DNA of 64,000 nucleotides, taken from NCBI GenBank assembly GCA_026002935.1, contig BPGH01000001.1, forward strand, positions 1,227,965 to 1,291,964, given 5' to 3'. The stretch comes from Acidimicrobiia bacterium. Lineage in GTDB: Bacteria; Actinomycetota; Acidimicrobiia; IMCC26256; PALSA-610. The position numbers were made by a program, and so were the translations under genes. Positions 10,963 through 20,585 of the stretch are shown one piece after another (position 1 is the stretch's first letter; every line of letters starts with the position of its first letter). Below the pieces are notes generated by a model. That model did no database searches and was not told where the DNA came from. It saw only the letters and a program-made list of their open reading frames with translations.

Positions 10963-11742
10963 TCACCCGGGCGTGATCAGCCCGTAGTGGCCGTCGTAGC
11001 GGCGGTACAACACGTTGCCGCGGCCGGTGCCGGGATCCACGAAGAAGACGAAGGGCGCGTCGCCCTCGTCGAGCAGCTCGGTCGCCCCCTCCAGGTCGGT
11101 GTGCACCGGGCCGGGGCCGACCCCGATCGGCACGCCCACGCGGTCGAGCTCCTCGGGCGTCGGCGTCGCCTGGTGCACCCGGTAACCGCCCGCCTCGCGC
11201 ACGACCACGTTCTCCTCACCGGTCGACGCGTTCACGAACAGGAAGAAGTCGTGGTCGAGCACCTCGAGGTCCCAGATCGCGTCCTCGATCGTCTGCGGCC
11301 CGAGCGCGAACGTCTTGCGCCGCACGATCCGCCGCTCCTCCGCGGGCCTCGGGTACACGGGCGGCCGCGACGCGGGCGGGTCGCCGTGGTGCCACGCCTC
11401 GTCGCGGTGGCGGAGCGCGAGCGCGCGGGGCCGCTCGACCGCCTCCTCGAGGCGCCGCCGGAAGCGGGGGATCGCCGCGTCGATCGCCTCGCGCATGGAC
11501 GGCGCGCTCGCGTGGGCGCGAACCGGCCGGCCGTCGACGAGCACGGACATCTCGGCGTGGTCGCGCCGCTCGCGGGCCGGGTCGGTGTGGTGCGTCAGCC
11601 GCACGACCGGGTCGAGGAGCGTCCGGTCGGTCACCCGCAGCGCCTCCCGGAACTTCTCGAGCGCGGCGGCCTGGTCCCGTTCGGCGACGTCGCCGTGGGC
11701 GACCAGGACCGGTTCGACCGGCTCGATCGGCTCGTCGCGCAT
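10963..11742 (-). CDS. HPF-like ribosome hibernation factor with doubled C-terminal domain
   Basis: 259 residues. Residues about 20-110 resemble an S30AE domain (RLTHHTDPARERRDHAEMSVLVDG). Two copies of the long-HPF C-terminal dimerisation domain follow: one at VVRRKTFALGPQTIEDAIWDLEVLDHDFFLFVNA and one at EGATELLDEGDAPFVFFVDPGTGRGNVLYRRYDG (quoted here as positions 160-205 and 215-258). Related proteins in mycobacteria belong to the dormancy response. The ATG follows GGGAGGAG. It lies just downstream of, and on the same strand as, the PEP synthase gene (22-nt gap), suggesting co-expression under low-energy or hypoxic conditions. Confidence 0.75.
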   Translation of the reverse strand: MRDEPIEPVEPVLVAHGDVAERDQAAALEKFREALRVTDRTLLDPVVRLTHHTDPARERRDHAEMSVLVDGRPVRAHASAPSMREAIDAAIPRFRRRLEEAVERPRALALRHRDEAWHHGDPPASRPPVYPRPAEERRIVRRKTFALGPQTIEDAIWDLEVLDHDFFLFVNASTGEENVVVREAGGYRVHQATPTPEELDRVGVPIGVGPGPVHTDLEGATELLDEGDAPFVFFVDPGTGRGNVLYRRYDGHYGLITPG

Positions 11743-11764
11743 CGGCTCCTCCCTCTCGGCGAGG

Positions 11765-14050
11765 TCAACGGTCGCGGGCGGCGTCGAGCAGCACGCGCCG
11801 CTCGGCGGCGCCGATGACGGCGCGCGCACGTTCGACCGCGTCCGGGTTGACGGACACCGACGTGATGCCGAACCGCACGAGGTGCTCGGCGAACTCGGGG
11901 CGGTTCGAGGGCGCCTGCCCGCACAGCGACGAGGTGATGCCCGCGTCGCGCGCGGCGCGGACGATGCGCTCGATGGCGTCCAGCACCGCCGCGTCGGACT
12001 CGTCGAACAGCTCGGCGCAGGTCTGCGAGTCGCGGTCGACGCCGAGCACGAGCTGGGTGAGGTCGTTCGACCCGATCGAGACGCCGTCGATCCCCATCGC
12101 CGCGTACTCGGGGAGGCGGTACACGACCGACGGCACCTCGGCCATCACCCACTTGTGCAGCCCGCGCTGGCGTCCGAGCGGGCTCCGGTCGACGAGCTCG
12201 AGGCACGCCTCCAGCTCCCAGGCCGTCCGCACGAACGGGATCATGAGGTGCAGGTTCGGTGTCTGCTCGCGCACCCGCGCGAGCAGTTCGAGCTCGAGGG
12301 AGAACAGGTCCGGCTCGCGGACGTACCGGTAGCAGCCCCGGTAGCCGATCATCGGGTTCTCCTCGGCCGGCTCGTAGCGGTCGCCGCCCTCGAGCGCGCG
12401 GAACTCGTTGGTACGGAAGTCGATCGTGCGGTACACGACCGGGCGCGGCGCGAACGCGGTCGTGATGCGCAGGAGCGCCTCCGACATCCGGGCCACGAAC
12501 TCGTCGTGCCCGCCGCTGGCGAGGAGCGCGCGTGGATGTCGGCCCGCGAGCGCGTCGGTGACCATGAACTCGGCGCGCAGCAGACCGACCCCGTCGACGG
12601 GGAGCGCGGCGACGCGCTCGGCCTGCTCGGCGATGGCGAGGTTGACGTACAGGCGAGTGGCGAGCGGTTCGGGCGCGGCCGCCGGCGCGGGTGGGGGACC
12701 GGCGCGTGGCGCCGTGAAGGCCGCGGCCTGCCCGCCGTCGACCGCGCCCGCGACGACGACGCCCTGCCCGCCGTCGACCGTCACGAGCTCGCCGGTGCGC
12801 AGGGTGCGGGTCGCGTCGCGCGTCCCGACCACGCACGGCACCCCGAGCTCGCGGCTCACGATCGCGGCGTGGCAGGTCATGCCGCCGCCGTCGGTGACGA
12901 GCGCGGCCGCGCGCCGGAGCACCGGCACCCAGTCGGGGCTGGTCATGGGCGCCACGAGGATCTCGCCGACCGCCAGCGCGGCGCCCTCGGCGGGCGAGCG
13001 GACCACGCGCACCCGCCCGGTCGCGACGCCGGGCGACGCGCCCAGCCCCCGCACCAGCACCGCGCCCGGCTCCGCCGTCCCCGGCGCGGCGGCACGCGGG
13101 GTGGCCGTCGTCGTGATCGGCCGCGACTGGAGGATCTGGACGCGGCCGCCCGCGATCGCCCACTCGACGTCCTGCGGGCGGCCGTAGTGGTCCTCGACCC
13201 GCCGGCCGTGCCCGGCCAGCGCGAGCGCCTCGTCGTCGCTCAGCACCCGCGCCGCCGCCCGCTCGGGCGGCAGCTCGACCCGGTGGTCCCGTCCGGTCTC
13301 CGGGTCGGTCACGATCATGTGGGTCTGCACCCCGACGCGCACGTCGAGGAGCCGGGGGCCGTCCTTCGCGACGCGGTACGTGTCGGGCTCGACCTGCCCG
13401 CTGACGACCACCTCGCCGAGCCCGAACGCGGCCTCGATCACGAGCGTGCCCGCGTCGCCGGTCGCCGGGTCCGCGGTGAACATCACCCCGGCGCGCTCGG
13501 CGTCGACCATCTGCTGGACGACGACCGCGATCGCCGGTTCGTCGCGCACACCCCGGGAGGCCCGGTACGCGACGACGCGCTCGCCGTACGCGGACGCCCA
13601 GCAGTCGACGATGCGCGCGAGGAGCTCGTCGGCGCCGCGCACGTTCGTGAACGTCTCGTTCATCCCCGCGAACGACGTCTCGGCGGTGTCCTCGGCGGTC
13701 GCGGACGAACGCACCGCGACCCGGGTGCCGGGCGGGAAGCGCGCGTAGGCTGCGAGCACCTCGTCGCGCAGCGGGCCCGGGATCCCGGCCTTGCGGACGA
13801 GGTCCTGCAGACGGCGCGCGCCCTCGCGCAGGGAGGTGTCGTCCGAGACGTCGACGGCCGCCGCGACCGCGCGCAGCTCGTCGCGCACGCCGCCCTGCTC
13901 CATCGCCGCCAGGTACGCGGGCGCGGTCACGACGAACCCGGGCGGGACCGGCGCACCGGCGCGTGTCAGCTCACCGAGGTTCGCCCCCTTGCCGCCCGCG
14001 ACCGGCACGTCGTCCTTCGACAGCGTCTCGAACCACCGCACCGCGGGCAC
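11765..14050 (-). CDS. ppsA: Phosphoenolpyruvate synthase
   Basis: About 761 residues. It converts pyruvate, ATP and water to PEP, AMP and phosphate. N-terminal nucleotide domain: [27 protein letters not shown] and QPDTYR-like [10 protein letters not shown]. The swivelling domain has [16 protein letters not shown] with the phosphoryl-carrier His. The C-terminal TIM barrel has [17 protein letters not shown] and [16 protein letters not shown], and the active-site cysteine region SLCGQAPSN. No ATG is near the family N-terminus ([13 protein letters not shown]); GTG at 14050 or 14041 must serve, and both lie inside a strong hairpin. It supplies gluconeogenesis, consistent with the FBPase operon nearby. 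Confidence 0.92.
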   Translation of the reverse strand: MPAVRWFETLSKDDVPVAGGKGANLGELTRAGAPVPPGFVVTAPAYLAAMEQGGVRDELRAVAAAVDVSDDTSLREGARRLQDLVRKAGIPGPLRDEVLAAYARFPPGTRVAVRSSATAEDTAETSFAGMNETFTNVRGADELLARIVDCWASAYGERVVAYRASRGVRDEPAIAVVVQQMVDAERAGVMFTADPATGDAGTLVIEAAFGLGEVVVSGQVEPDTYRVAKDGPRLLDVRVGVQTHMIVTDPETGRDHRVELPPERAAARVLSDDEALALAGHGRRVEDHYGRPQDVEWAIAGGRVQILQSRPITTTATPRAAAPGTAEPGAVLVRGLGASPGVATGRVRVVRSPAEGAALAVGEILVAPMTSPDWVPVLRRAAALVTDGGGMTCHAAIVSRELGVPCVVGTRDATRTLRTGELVTVDGGQGVVVAGAVDGGQAAAFTAPRAGPPPAPAAAPEPLATRLYVNLAIAEQAERVAALPVDGVGLLRAEFMVTDALAGRHPRALLASGGHDEFVARMSEALLRITTAFAPRPVVYRTIDFRTNEFRALEGGDRYEPAEENPMIGYRGCYRYVREPDLFSLELELLARVREQTPNLHLMIPFVRTAWELEACLELVDRSPLGRQRGLHKWVMAEVPSVVYRLPEYAAMGIDGVSIGSNDLTQLVLGVDRDSQTCAELFDESDAAVLDAIERIVRAARDAGITSSLCGQAPSNRPEFAEHLVRFGITSVSVNPDAVERARAVIGAAERRVLLDAARDR

Positions 14051-14073
14051 CCACCCAGGGTGCCCGCGGTGCG
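14037..14073. repeat. Perfect 16-bp hairpin over the ppsA start
   Basis: CGCACCGCGGGCACCC (14037-14052) and its exact reverse complement (14058-14073) are separated by five bases. Both candidate ppsA GTG codons fall inside one arm. It could mask the start of ppsA mRNA, act as a terminator-like block for transcription from the right, or be a protein site. Confidence 0.8.
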
Positions 14074-14202
14074 GGGCGCCGGACAGGGACGATGGTCCCG
14101 CCGCGGCGCGGCTGCACGGCACTGGAGCGCCACCGCAGCCTCTGCGAGCGTCGGGACGCGGCCGGCGCCCGCCCGGCGGCGCCCGGCAGGGGAGGGAGCA
14201 CG

Positions 14203-14409
14203 ATGAAGGCGAACGTGGGCGACGAGATCGTGGTGGACGCGCCCCACACGGGGGAGTCGCCGCGCAAGGGCGAGGTGCTCGAGGTGCTGGAGTCGGGCGG
14301 GGTGGTGCACTACCGCGTCCGCTGGGACGACGGGCACACGACGATCTTCTACCCGTCCTCCGATGCCCACGTCGTGCACCTCGGCCCCGGGCGGTCGCGG
14401 GCCGGCTGA
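14203..14409 (+). CDS. DUF1918 small protein
   Basis: 68 residues, typical of this actinobacterial family: [18 protein letters not shown] at the start, then [28 protein letters not shown]. The fold is an SH3-like barrel; function is unknown. ATG is preceded by GGGGAGGGAG. It is divergent from ppsA across the hairpin and may share a regulatory region with it. DUF1918 genes are often near stress or dormancy genes, which fits the HPF-like and PpsA neighbours, but that link is inference. Confidence 0.85.
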   Translation: MKANVGDEIVVDAPHTGESPRKGEVLEVLESGGVVHYRVRWDDGHTTIFYPSSDAHVVHLGPGRSRAG

Positions 14410-14511
14410 CGGGGCGCGCCGGCCGCCCGGTGGGGCGCACCCGGGCCGGGAACGGCCGGCCCCGGCCGGCGGTTTAGCGTGGTGGCCCGTCCCGCGACCA
14501 CGAGGGTGCGC

Positions 14512-15168
14512 ATGTTCCGCAAGGACAAGACGCAGATGCCCGCGCCCGAGGAGGCCCTGCCCGGCCGCCCGGTCCGCGCCTTCCCGGTCCCCGCCCGCCA
14601 CTTCGTGCTCGACGCGCCGCTCGAGCCGCCGTTCCCGGAGGGCACCCGGCTCGCGATGTTCGGGCTCGGGTGCTTCTGGGGCGCGGAGCGGCGGTTCTGG
14701 GAGACGCCCGGCGTCGTCTCCACCGCCGTCGGGTACGCCGCGGGCCACACGCCCAACCCGACCTACGAGGAGGTGTGCACCGGCCGCACCGGCCACAACG
14801 AGGTCGTGCTCGTCGTCTACGACCCCGCACGCGTCCCCTACGAGGAGCTGCTACGAGTGTTCTGGGAGAGCCACGACCCGACGCAGGGCATGCGGCAGGG
14901 CAACGACGTCGGCACCCAGTACCGGTCGGGCGTGTACGTCTTCGACGCCGGGCAGCGCGCGGCGGCCGAGCGGTCGCGCGCTGCGTACCAGGAGCGCCTG
15001 CGCGCCGCGGGCTACGGCGACATCACCACCGAGATCCTCGACGCGCCCACGTTCTACTACGCGGAGGAGTACCACCAGCAGTACCTCGCGAAGAACCCGC
15101 ACGGGTACTGCGGGCTCGGCGGCACCGGCGTGTCGTGCCCGATCGGCCTCACGGCGGCGGGGGACTGA
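14512..15168 (+). CDS. msrA: Peptide methionine-S-sulfoxide reductase
   Basis: 218 residues. The catalytic cysteine is in [13 protein letters not shown] (Cys54), with [47 protein letters not shown] (positions about 115-137) and [11 protein letters not shown] typical of MsrA. The C-terminal [15 protein letters not shown] provides resolving cysteines. It reduces the S epimer of methionine sulfoxide, using thioredoxin. ATG 14512 was preferred; a GTG at 14479 in the same frame would add 11 residues. Followed 23 nt later by coaA. Confidence 0.95.
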   Translation: MFRKDKTQMPAPEEALPGRPVRAFPVPARHFVLDAPLEPPFPEGTRLAMFGLGCFWGAERRFWETPGVVSTAVGYAAGHTPNPTYEEVCTGRTGHNEVVLVVYDPARVPYEELLRVFWESHDPTQGMRQGNDVGTQYRSGVYVFDAGQRAAAERSRAAYQERLRAAGYGDITTEILDAPTFYYAEEYHQQYLAKNPHGYCGLGGTGVSCPIGLTAAGD

Positions 15169-15191
15169 CCGTCCGCTACCGTCGCAGCCCC

Positions 15192-16139
15192 GTGGAGCCC
15201 GCCGACCAGCCCGACATCGAGCCGTACGTCGACTTCTCGCGCGCGCAGTGGAGCCGCCTGCGGGCGGCGACGCCGCTGACCCTCACCGAGGAGGACCTGG
15301 CGACGCTGCGCGGCCACAACGAGCCGGTCGAGCTCGCCGAGGTCGAGGAGGTGTACCTGCCGCTGTCGCGACTGCTCAACCTGCGGTTCGCGGCGACCCG
15401 CGACCTGCACGCCGCGACCGAGACGTTTCTCGGCCGGCTCCCCGGCCGTGTGCCGTACGTGATCGGCGTCGCGGGGAGCGTGGCGGTGGGCAAGAGCACC
15501 ATCTCGCGCATCCTGCAGGCGCTGTTGATGCGCTGGCCCGACCACCCCCGCGTCGACCTCGTCACCACCGACGGCTTCCTGTACCCCAACGCCGTGCTCG
15601 AGGCGCGCGGGCTCATGAGCCGCAAGGGGTTCCCCGAGAGCTACGACGTACGGCGGCTCCTGCGGTTCCTCGCCGAGCTCAAGGCGGGCGCGCCCGAGGT
15701 CCGCGCGCCCGTGTACTCGCACCTCGTCTACGACATCGTGCCCGACGCGCAGGTCGTGCTCCGCAGCCCCGACGTGGTCATCGTCGAGGGCCTCAACGTG
15801 CTCCAGGCGCCGACCCGGCGGTCGGAGCAGACCGTGGTCGTGTCCGACTTCTTCGACTTCACGATCTACGTCGACGCCGACGAGGCCGCGCTCGAGTGCT
15901 GGTACCTCGACCGGCTCGTCCTGCTGCGCGAGACGGCGCTGCGCGACCCCGAGTCGTACTTCCACTTCCTCACCGAGTACTCTGAGGAGGCCACGCGCGA
16001 CTTCGGGCGGACGATCTGGCAGCAGGTGAACCTCGTGAACCTGCGGGAGAACATCGCCCCCACGAAGGGCCGCGCCCACCTCGTGCTCGAGAAGGGGCCC
16101 GACCACTCGGTGCGGCGGGTGCGGCTACGGAAGCTGTGA
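15192..16139 (+). CDS. coaA: Pantothenate kinase, type I
   Basis: 315 residues. It phosphorylates pantothenate, the first step of CoA synthesis. The P-loop is [17 protein letters not shown], followed by [38 protein letters not shown] and [10 protein letters not shown], all hallmarks of the bacterial CoaA. The C-terminal [19 protein letters not shown] segment (positions about 290-305) is present. GTG 15192 gives the family's usual N-terminus ([13 protein letters not shown]). Its end overlaps the convergent tetR gene by 15 bp. Confidence 0.95.
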   Translation: MEPADQPDIEPYVDFSRAQWSRLRAATPLTLTEEDLATLRGHNEPVELAEVEEVYLPLSRLLNLRFAATRDLHAATETFLGRLPGRVPYVIGVAGSVAVGKSTISRILQALLMRWPDHPRVDLVTTDGFLYPNAVLEARGLMSRKGFPESYDVRRLLRFLAELKAGAPEVRAPVYSHLVYDIVPDAQVVLRSPDVVIVEGLNVLQAPTRRSEQTVVVSDFFDFTIYVDADEAALECWYLDRLVLLRETALRDPESYFHFLTEYSEEATRDFGRTIWQQVNLVNLRENIAPTKGRAHLVLEKGPDHSVRRVRLRKL

Positions 16140-16724
16140 CGGCTCCTCCGCGCGCACGCCGCGCAGGCCGAACCACGCCAGCTCCGAGATCCAGCGGGCG
16201 AGGCGCTCCGGGTCGGTCTCGGAGGCGGGCGTCTCCGACGTGCGGCGGCCGACCGACTCGGCCATGCCGACGAGCGCGGCCGCGAGCACCCGGCGGTGCT
16301 CCTCCGAGGCCGGGATCTCGATCAGCTCCGAGATGATGCCGGACGCGGTCCGCACGACGCCGTCGACGACGCGCGCGAACTCCGGGTCGGTGCGGATCGC
16401 CGAGCTGAACAACAGCCGGAAGCCGGCCCGGCGTTCGGCCACGAAGCGGAAGTACGCCAGGAAGCCGGCCTCGACCCGCTCGCGCCCCGACGTGACCCGG
16501 TGGGTCGCGGCGCGCAGCGCGCCGAGCAGCTCGTCGCCGGTGTCGGTGAGCAGCTCCAGGTAGAGCGCGCGCTTGCTCGGGAAGTGCTGGTACAGGACGG
16601 GCTTGGTGACGCCGGCCCGCTCCGCGATCTCGTCCATCGAGGTGGCGTGGAACCCGCGCGCCGCGAACAGGTCGCGCGCGACCTCGAGGAGCTGGCGGCG
16701 GCGCTGGTCCGCGGGGAGCCGCAT
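16125..16724 (-). CDS. TetR-family regulator
   Basis: 199 residues. The N-terminal HTH is [20 protein letters not shown], then [27 protein letters not shown]. The C-terminal ligand domain contains [18 protein letters not shown] and [10 protein letters not shown], a TetR_C type seen in actinobacterial lipid-metabolism regulators. Target genes are unknown; the aldo-keto reductase upstream on the same strand is 52 bp away and could be transcribed with it. Confidence 0.88.
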   Translation of the reverse strand: MRLPADQRRRQLLEVARDLFAARGFHATSMDEIAERAGVTKPVLYQHFPSKRALYLELLTDTGDELLGALRAATHRVTSGRERVEAGFLAYFRFVAERRAGFRLLFSSAIRTDPEFARVVDGVVRTASGIISELIEIPASEEHRRVLAAALVGMAESVGRRTSETPASETDPERLARWISELAWFGLRGVRAEEPSQLP

Positions 16725-16776
16725 GGGAGCAGGACGCTAACAGCCGCCGTGCCCGTCCGGCGTCCGCCGGCGCGCT

Positions 16777-17784
16777 TCAGACGCTCGACTTGAGCGGCAT
16801 GACGTAGCGGTCGACGTGGTCGAAGTTGCGCTCCCAGAGCGCCTCCACGTCGGCCGCCTCCCGCTCGGTGAGCGGCAGATCGGACGCCGCCGCGTACTCG
16901 CGGATCTCGTCGACGGTCAGCACGCTCGGCAGGACGGTCGTGAACGCCGGGTTGGCGAGGATCGCCGCGATCGCGGCCTGGCCCATCGTGCGGCCGGTCT
17001 CCGGCGCCCACAGGAAGGCGAGCGTCTCGGCCTTCTCGAAGTTGTCGAGCATGTTGTCGCGGTTGCGGTGTGCCCGGTGGTCCTTGGGGTCGAACACCGT
17101 GTCGGGGGTCACCTTCCCCGAGAGCGTGTCGGACGCGTGCGGCACGCGCGAGATCAGCCCGACCTCGCCCGCCCGCACCCGTGGCCGCGCGGCGAACGTG
17201 CGTCCCGGTTCCTGCTCCAGCACGTTGAACACGGTCTGCAGCGCGACGATCGGCCGGTCGTCGATCGCTCGGTTGCCCTCCTCGACCCAGCCGATCGCGG
17301 GGCCGAGGGCGACGCCGAGCTCGCGGACCTTCCCGGCGGCCCGGATGTCGAGCAGGGTCGCCCACAGGTCGTCGTCGAGGATCGGCTCGATGCGCGTGTT
17401 GTGGAGCTGCAGCAGGTCGATGCGGTCGGTGCCGAGGCGGCGCAGGGAGTCGTCGACCTGGCGGCGCACCGACTCGGGCCGCCAGTCGTGCGGCCGCTCC
17501 GACTGGCCCGGGTACCGGCGCGCCGCGGTGATGTCGTAGCCGACCTTGGTCGTCAGGACGAGGTCGTCGCGGGCGGCGAGCACGTCGCGCAGGATCGTCT
17601 CCCCGAGCCCGTCGGTGCCGTAGACCGGCGCGGTGTCGATGAAGTTCACGCCGGCGTCGAGCGCGGCGGCGATGATCGCCTGCGGGTCCTCGCAGCGGCC
17701 CCACCAGTCGGACACCAGCGTCCAGGTGCCGAGCCCGACCTCCGAGACGACCAGGTCGCTCCTGCCGAACCTGCGGTAGCGCAC
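16777..17784 (-). CDS. Aldo/keto reductase
   Basis: 335 residues. NADPH-dependent oxidoreductase fold: YRRFGRSDLVVSEVGLGTWTL at the N-terminus, the catalytic Asp/Tyr pair in FIDTAPVYGTDGLGE, catalytic Lys in LVLTTKVGYD, and the His in DLLQLHNTR. GTG 17784 was chosen because GGGAGG lies five bases upstream and the codon proposed two residues earlier is GTC. Substrate unknown; the sequence resembles the bacterial AKR group that includes L-fucose/galactose dehydrogenase-like proteins. Confidence 0.88.
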   Translation of the reverse strand: MRYRRFGRSDLVVSEVGLGTWTLVSDWWGRCEDPQAIIAAALDAGVNFIDTAPVYGTDGLGETILRDVLAARDDLVLTTKVGYDITAARRYPGQSERPHDWRPESVRRQVDDSLRRLGTDRIDLLQLHNTRIEPILDDDLWATLLDIRAAGKVRELGVALGPAIGWVEEGNRAIDDRPIVALQTVFNVLEQEPGRTFAARPRVRAGEVGLISRVPHASDTLSGKVTPDTVFDPKDHRAHRNRDNMLDNFEKAETLAFLWAPETGRTMGQAAIAAILANPAFTTVLPSVLTVDEIREYAAASDLPLTEREAADVEALWERNFDHVDRYVMPLKSSV

Positions 17785-17907
17785 GGTGACCTCCCGGTGC
17801 CTGTGCCGGTCGCCCGGGGGTGCCGTCCGGGTCGCCTCGGCGCCCTGGGCGGTCCGGCTGCCCACGGATCGTACGCCCGGCCACCCGCCGGTGGCGCACC
17901 GGACGCG

Positions 17908-18165
17908 TCAACGGGCGCGGTCTTCGCGCTCGGCGGCGCGGATGCCGTAGCCGAGGACGATCGGCAGGGGGAGCACCACGCATGCCACGACGAGCCCGGC
18001 GGTCGCCGTGACGACCGTCCAGTCGGGGAACCCGGTCGCGACCCCTGTGAGGAACGCGACGATCGCGGCCACCAGCGCGGTGTAGCCGACCCGCTTGCCG
18101 GCCGCGACGGCGCGCGCGATGCGGGCGCGGCGGGCGCGCACCGGGTCGGGGACGGGCGCGTTCAC
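17908..18165 (-). CDS. Small two-helix membrane protein
   Basis: 85 residues with a basic N-terminus (PDPVRARRARIARAVAAGKR) and two hydrophobic helices (YTALVAAIVAFLTGVATGF and VTATAGLVVACVVLPLPIVL), ending in a charged tail. Its GTG overlaps the glycosyltransferase stop by 4 nt, so the two are translationally coupled. Not recognised as a named family; may help membrane association of the glycosyltransferase or simply be co-transcribed. Confidence 0.7.
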   Translation of the reverse strand: MNAPVPDPVRARRARIARAVAAGKRVGYTALVAAIVAFLTGVATGFPDWTVVTATAGLVVACVVLPLPIVLGYGIRAAEREDRAR

Positions 18166-19253
18166 CACGAGAGCCAGCCGTGGGCCGCGAACGCCGCGTC
18201 GAGCGCCGCGGGGAGCATCGCGAGGTCGTAGGACAGCCGCGCGCGGGCGCGGTTGACCTCGAAGTAGCGTGCCCGGCGCTCGGGGGGCTCGGCGAGGAAC
18301 CGCACGAGCGTCTCCGGGTGGTCGGTCGAGAAGAGGCGCACGCCGGTGGCGAGGATCTCGGCGAGTACGGGGTAGCGGGCCGCCGCGCACGGCCGGCCGT
18401 GGGCGATCGACTCGATCGTCGGGTTGCCGAACCCCTCCCACGTCGACGGGAACACCACCACGTCGCACGCCGCGTACGCGTCGGCCACGCTCGGCGCCCG
18501 GCCGATCGTCACGGGTACGGCCGCGCGCGCGACGACCCGGTCGAGCGTGGGCTGGTAGCCGTCCTCGGCGGGGCCCGAGAGCCAGTAGCGGACCTCCGTG
18601 CCCGGGAGCAGCTCCGCGAGGCGCGCGGCGAAGCGGACGCCGCCGGGCACGTTCTTCCGCTCGATCGCGCGCGCGGGCTGCAGCACCACCAGCTCGTCGC
18701 GTGCGAACCCGAGGTGCGCCCGCGTGCCGTCACGGTCGCCCGGCACGGGGTCGAGATCGAAGAAGTTGGGCAGGGTGACGGGCGCCGTGTAGCCGCGCGC
18801 CTCCAGCTCCCGGCGCGAGCGGAGGTTGACGGTCACGTGCAGCGCGCCGGGGGTGCGGGGCGGGAACTCGTGCTCCAGGCCCGCGAGCGACCGGCGCTGC
18901 CAGGGCAGGTCGTGGTGGTGGAACACGACCCGCGCGGGGTGCTCCGCGACCACCTTGGCGACCGTGCGTGCCGCGTCGGCGTTGAGGGGGAGCGAGCACA
19001 CGTTCTCGACCACGACGAGGTCGGCGCCGTCGAGCGCGCCGGCGAGGGTGCCGGGGTCGGGTGGTTCGGTGGCCGCCATGGCGAGGCCGGGCACGACCAG
19101 GTCGCCGGGCTCGCCGCCGTCCTCGATCTCGCCGGCGACCCGCCGGACGGTGAAGCCGAGCTCCCGCAGGGCGCCCGCCCACTTGCGGGCCTCGACCGAG
19201 ACCCCGTCGTGCCCGCCGAGGCGGTAGGAGACGACGACGGCGTCGCGGCCCAT
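18162..19253 (-). CDS. Glycosyltransferase, GT4-like
   Basis: 363 residues, GT-B fold. The N-terminal half opens with VVSYRLGGHDGVSVEARKW, a loop typical of GT4 donors' acceptor domain. The C-terminal half has VLQPARAIERKNVPGG and the conserved donor-site block ACDVVVFPSTWEGFGNPTIE, with the E-x7-E element. It likely transfers a sugar from a nucleotide-sugar to a lipid, glycan or small molecule in the cytoplasm. ATG 19253 gives a family-like start; the divergent HNH gene begins 63 bp away. Confidence 0.85.
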   Translation of the reverse strand: MGRDAVVVSYRLGGHDGVSVEARKWAGALRELGFTVRRVAGEIEDGGEPGDLVVPGLAMAATEPPDPGTLAGALDGADLVVVENVCSLPLNADAARTVAKVVAEHPARVVFHHHDLPWQRRSLAGLEHEFPPRTPGALHVTVNLRSRRELEARGYTAPVTLPNFFDLDPVPGDRDGTRAHLGFARDELVVLQPARAIERKNVPGGVRFAARLAELLPGTEVRYWLSGPAEDGYQPTLDRVVARAAVPVTIGRAPSVADAYAACDVVVFPSTWEGFGNPTIESIAHGRPCAAARYPVLAEILATGVRLFSTDHPETLVRFLAEPPERRARYFEVNRARARLSYDLAMLPAALDAAFAAHGWLSW

Positions 19254-19281
19254 CGGCCCAAGATACGTGCCGGGCGCGGGC

Positions 19282-19309
19282 TTGCGATCTCGGGCGATTC
19301 GGGTAGTAT
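19282..19309 (+). promoter_or_regulatory. Promoter of the DUF222/HNH gene
   Basis: TTGCGA (19282-19287), 16-nt spacer, TAGTAT (19304-19309). Transcription would begin about 7 nt after the -10, at or next to the GTG at 19317, so the mRNA is probably leaderless. Confidence 0.55.
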
Positions 19310-19323
19310 CGAACATGTGTTCG
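19310..19323. promoter_or_regulatory. LexA/SOS box
   Basis: CGAACATGTGTTCG is an exact match to the actinobacterial SOS consensus CGAAC-N4-GTTC(G). It covers the predicted transcription and translation start of the HNH gene. SOS boxes before 13E12-family genes are established in mycobacteria. Confidence 0.8.
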
Positions 19324-20570
19324 CATTGGTGCCGGATCCGGCCGGTCGGCGCGATGGGCCCGGCGGGCCCGGTGGGCGTGGTGGGCCCGGCGGGCCCGGT
19401 CGGCGCGGTGCGTTCGACGGGCGCGGTGGGCTCGGCCAGGTCGGTGCGGTCGACGAGGCCGTGGCGGCGGTGGAGCGAGCGGTCGACGCCCTGGAGGGCG
19501 TCGCCGGCGAGCTCGACGTCGCCGTGGTGCACCGGCTGGTGGCGCGCCTCGAGTCGGTCCTGGTGCGCGCCGCAGGGGCGGCCGACCGGCGGGGGGACTG
19601 GCGGGCCGAGGGGTTCGCGTCGGCGGCGGCGTTCCTGCGGGCACGCTGCCGGATGTCGGGGGGCGCGGCGGCTTCGACCCTGCAGGCGGCCCGGGTGTGC
19701 GAGCGCATGCCGGCGCTGGCCGAGCGGTTCGCGTCGGGTGCGGTGTCCGGTCGGCACGTGGCGGTCGTGGCGCAGGTGGCGACGCCATCGCGGCGCGATG
19801 CGCTCGCCGAGCTCGACGGGCCCCTGGCCGACGCCGCGGTGCGGTTGACGCCGGGTGAGCTGCGGCGGGTGGTCCGGCACGTGACCGACGCGCTCGACGG
19901 CGACGACGGCTCGGCCGGCGCGTGGGCGCGCCACGAGCGGCGCCACCTGCACGTGTCGCGCACCCTGGGCGGCGTGGTCGTGATCGACGGGCGGCTCGAC
20001 CCCGAGGCCGGTGAGCGGCTGCTCGCCGCGCTGGCGGCGCGCATGGAGGCCGACCGGCGCCCCGGCGACGGGCGCACGGCCGCGCAGCGGCGCGCCGACG
20101 CGCTGGTCGAACTGTGCGAGACGGGCGCGGCCCACCAGGCGGAGGGCCCGGGCCGGCGGGTCCGGCCGCACCTCACCGTCGTGGTCGACCTCGCCGAGCT
20201 CGAGTCGCGGGGGCACGGCGACCTCGTGGCACGGGCCCGTGCCGACGCGGCCCGCCTCGGACGCCTCTCGACGGCCACCGTGCAACGGCTCGCCTGCGAC
20301 GCAGGGGTCGCCCGGGTCGTGGTCGACGGTCCCGGCCGGCCCCTCGACGCGGGGCGCACCACCCGCACCGTCGGTCCTGCGCTGTGGCGTGCGCTCGTCG
20401 TGCGCGACGGCGGGTGCGTGCACCCCGGTTGCGACCGGCCGCCCGGATGGTGCGAGGCCCATCACCTGGTCCCGTGGTACGCGGGCGGGCCCACGCGCCT
20501 CGACAACCTCGAACTGCGCTGCCGGTACCACCACCGGGCCGTGCACGAGGGCCGCGCCCGCGACCCCTGA
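19317..20570 (+). CDS. DUF222/HNH endonuclease-domain protein (13E12 type)
   Basis: 417 residues. The central DUF222 region contains GFASAAAFLRARCRMSGGAA, AARVCERMPALAERFASG and RHVAVVAQ. The C-terminal HNH nuclease has HPGCDRPPGWCEAHHLVPW followed by GGPTRLDNLELRCRYHH, with the zinc cysteines and the catalytic His pair intact. GTG 19317 is the only start between the promoter and the conserved region in this frame; the ATG two bases earlier is in another frame. These genes are multicopy in actinobacteria and DNA-damage induced; whether they are mobile or serve defence or repair is unresolved. Confidence 0.88.
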   Translation: MFALVPDPAGRRDGPGGPGGRGGPGGPGRRGAFDGRGGLGQVGAVDEAVAAVERAVDALEGVAGELDVAVVHRLVARLESVLVRAAGAADRRGDWRAEGFASAAAFLRARCRMSGGAAASTLQAARVCERMPALAERFASGAVSGRHVAVVAQVATPSRRDALAELDGPLADAAVRLTPGELRRVVRHVTDALDGDDGSAGAWARHERRHLHVSRTLGGVVVIDGRLDPEAGERLLAALAARMEADRRPGDGRTAAQRRADALVELCETGAAHQAEGPGRRVRPHLTVVVDLAELESRGHGDLVARARADAARLGRLSTATVQRLACDAGVARVVVDGPGRPLDAGRTTRTVGPALWRALVVRDGGCVHPGCDRPPGWCEAHHLVPWYAGGPTRLDNLELRCRYHHRAVHEGRARDP

Positions 20571-20585
20571 CCGGCGGTCCCGGCG

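Noticed and set aside
11765..14050. Pyruvate phosphate dikinase instead of PEP synthase
   Set aside because: Domain order and the motifs match PEP synthase, and the length (about 761 residues) is shorter than PPDK.
19351..19430. Collagen-like GPAGPVG reading frame over the start of the HNH gene
   Set aside because: It is an off-frame translation of a GC-rich repeat; the HNH frame continues into conserved domains and fits the promoter.
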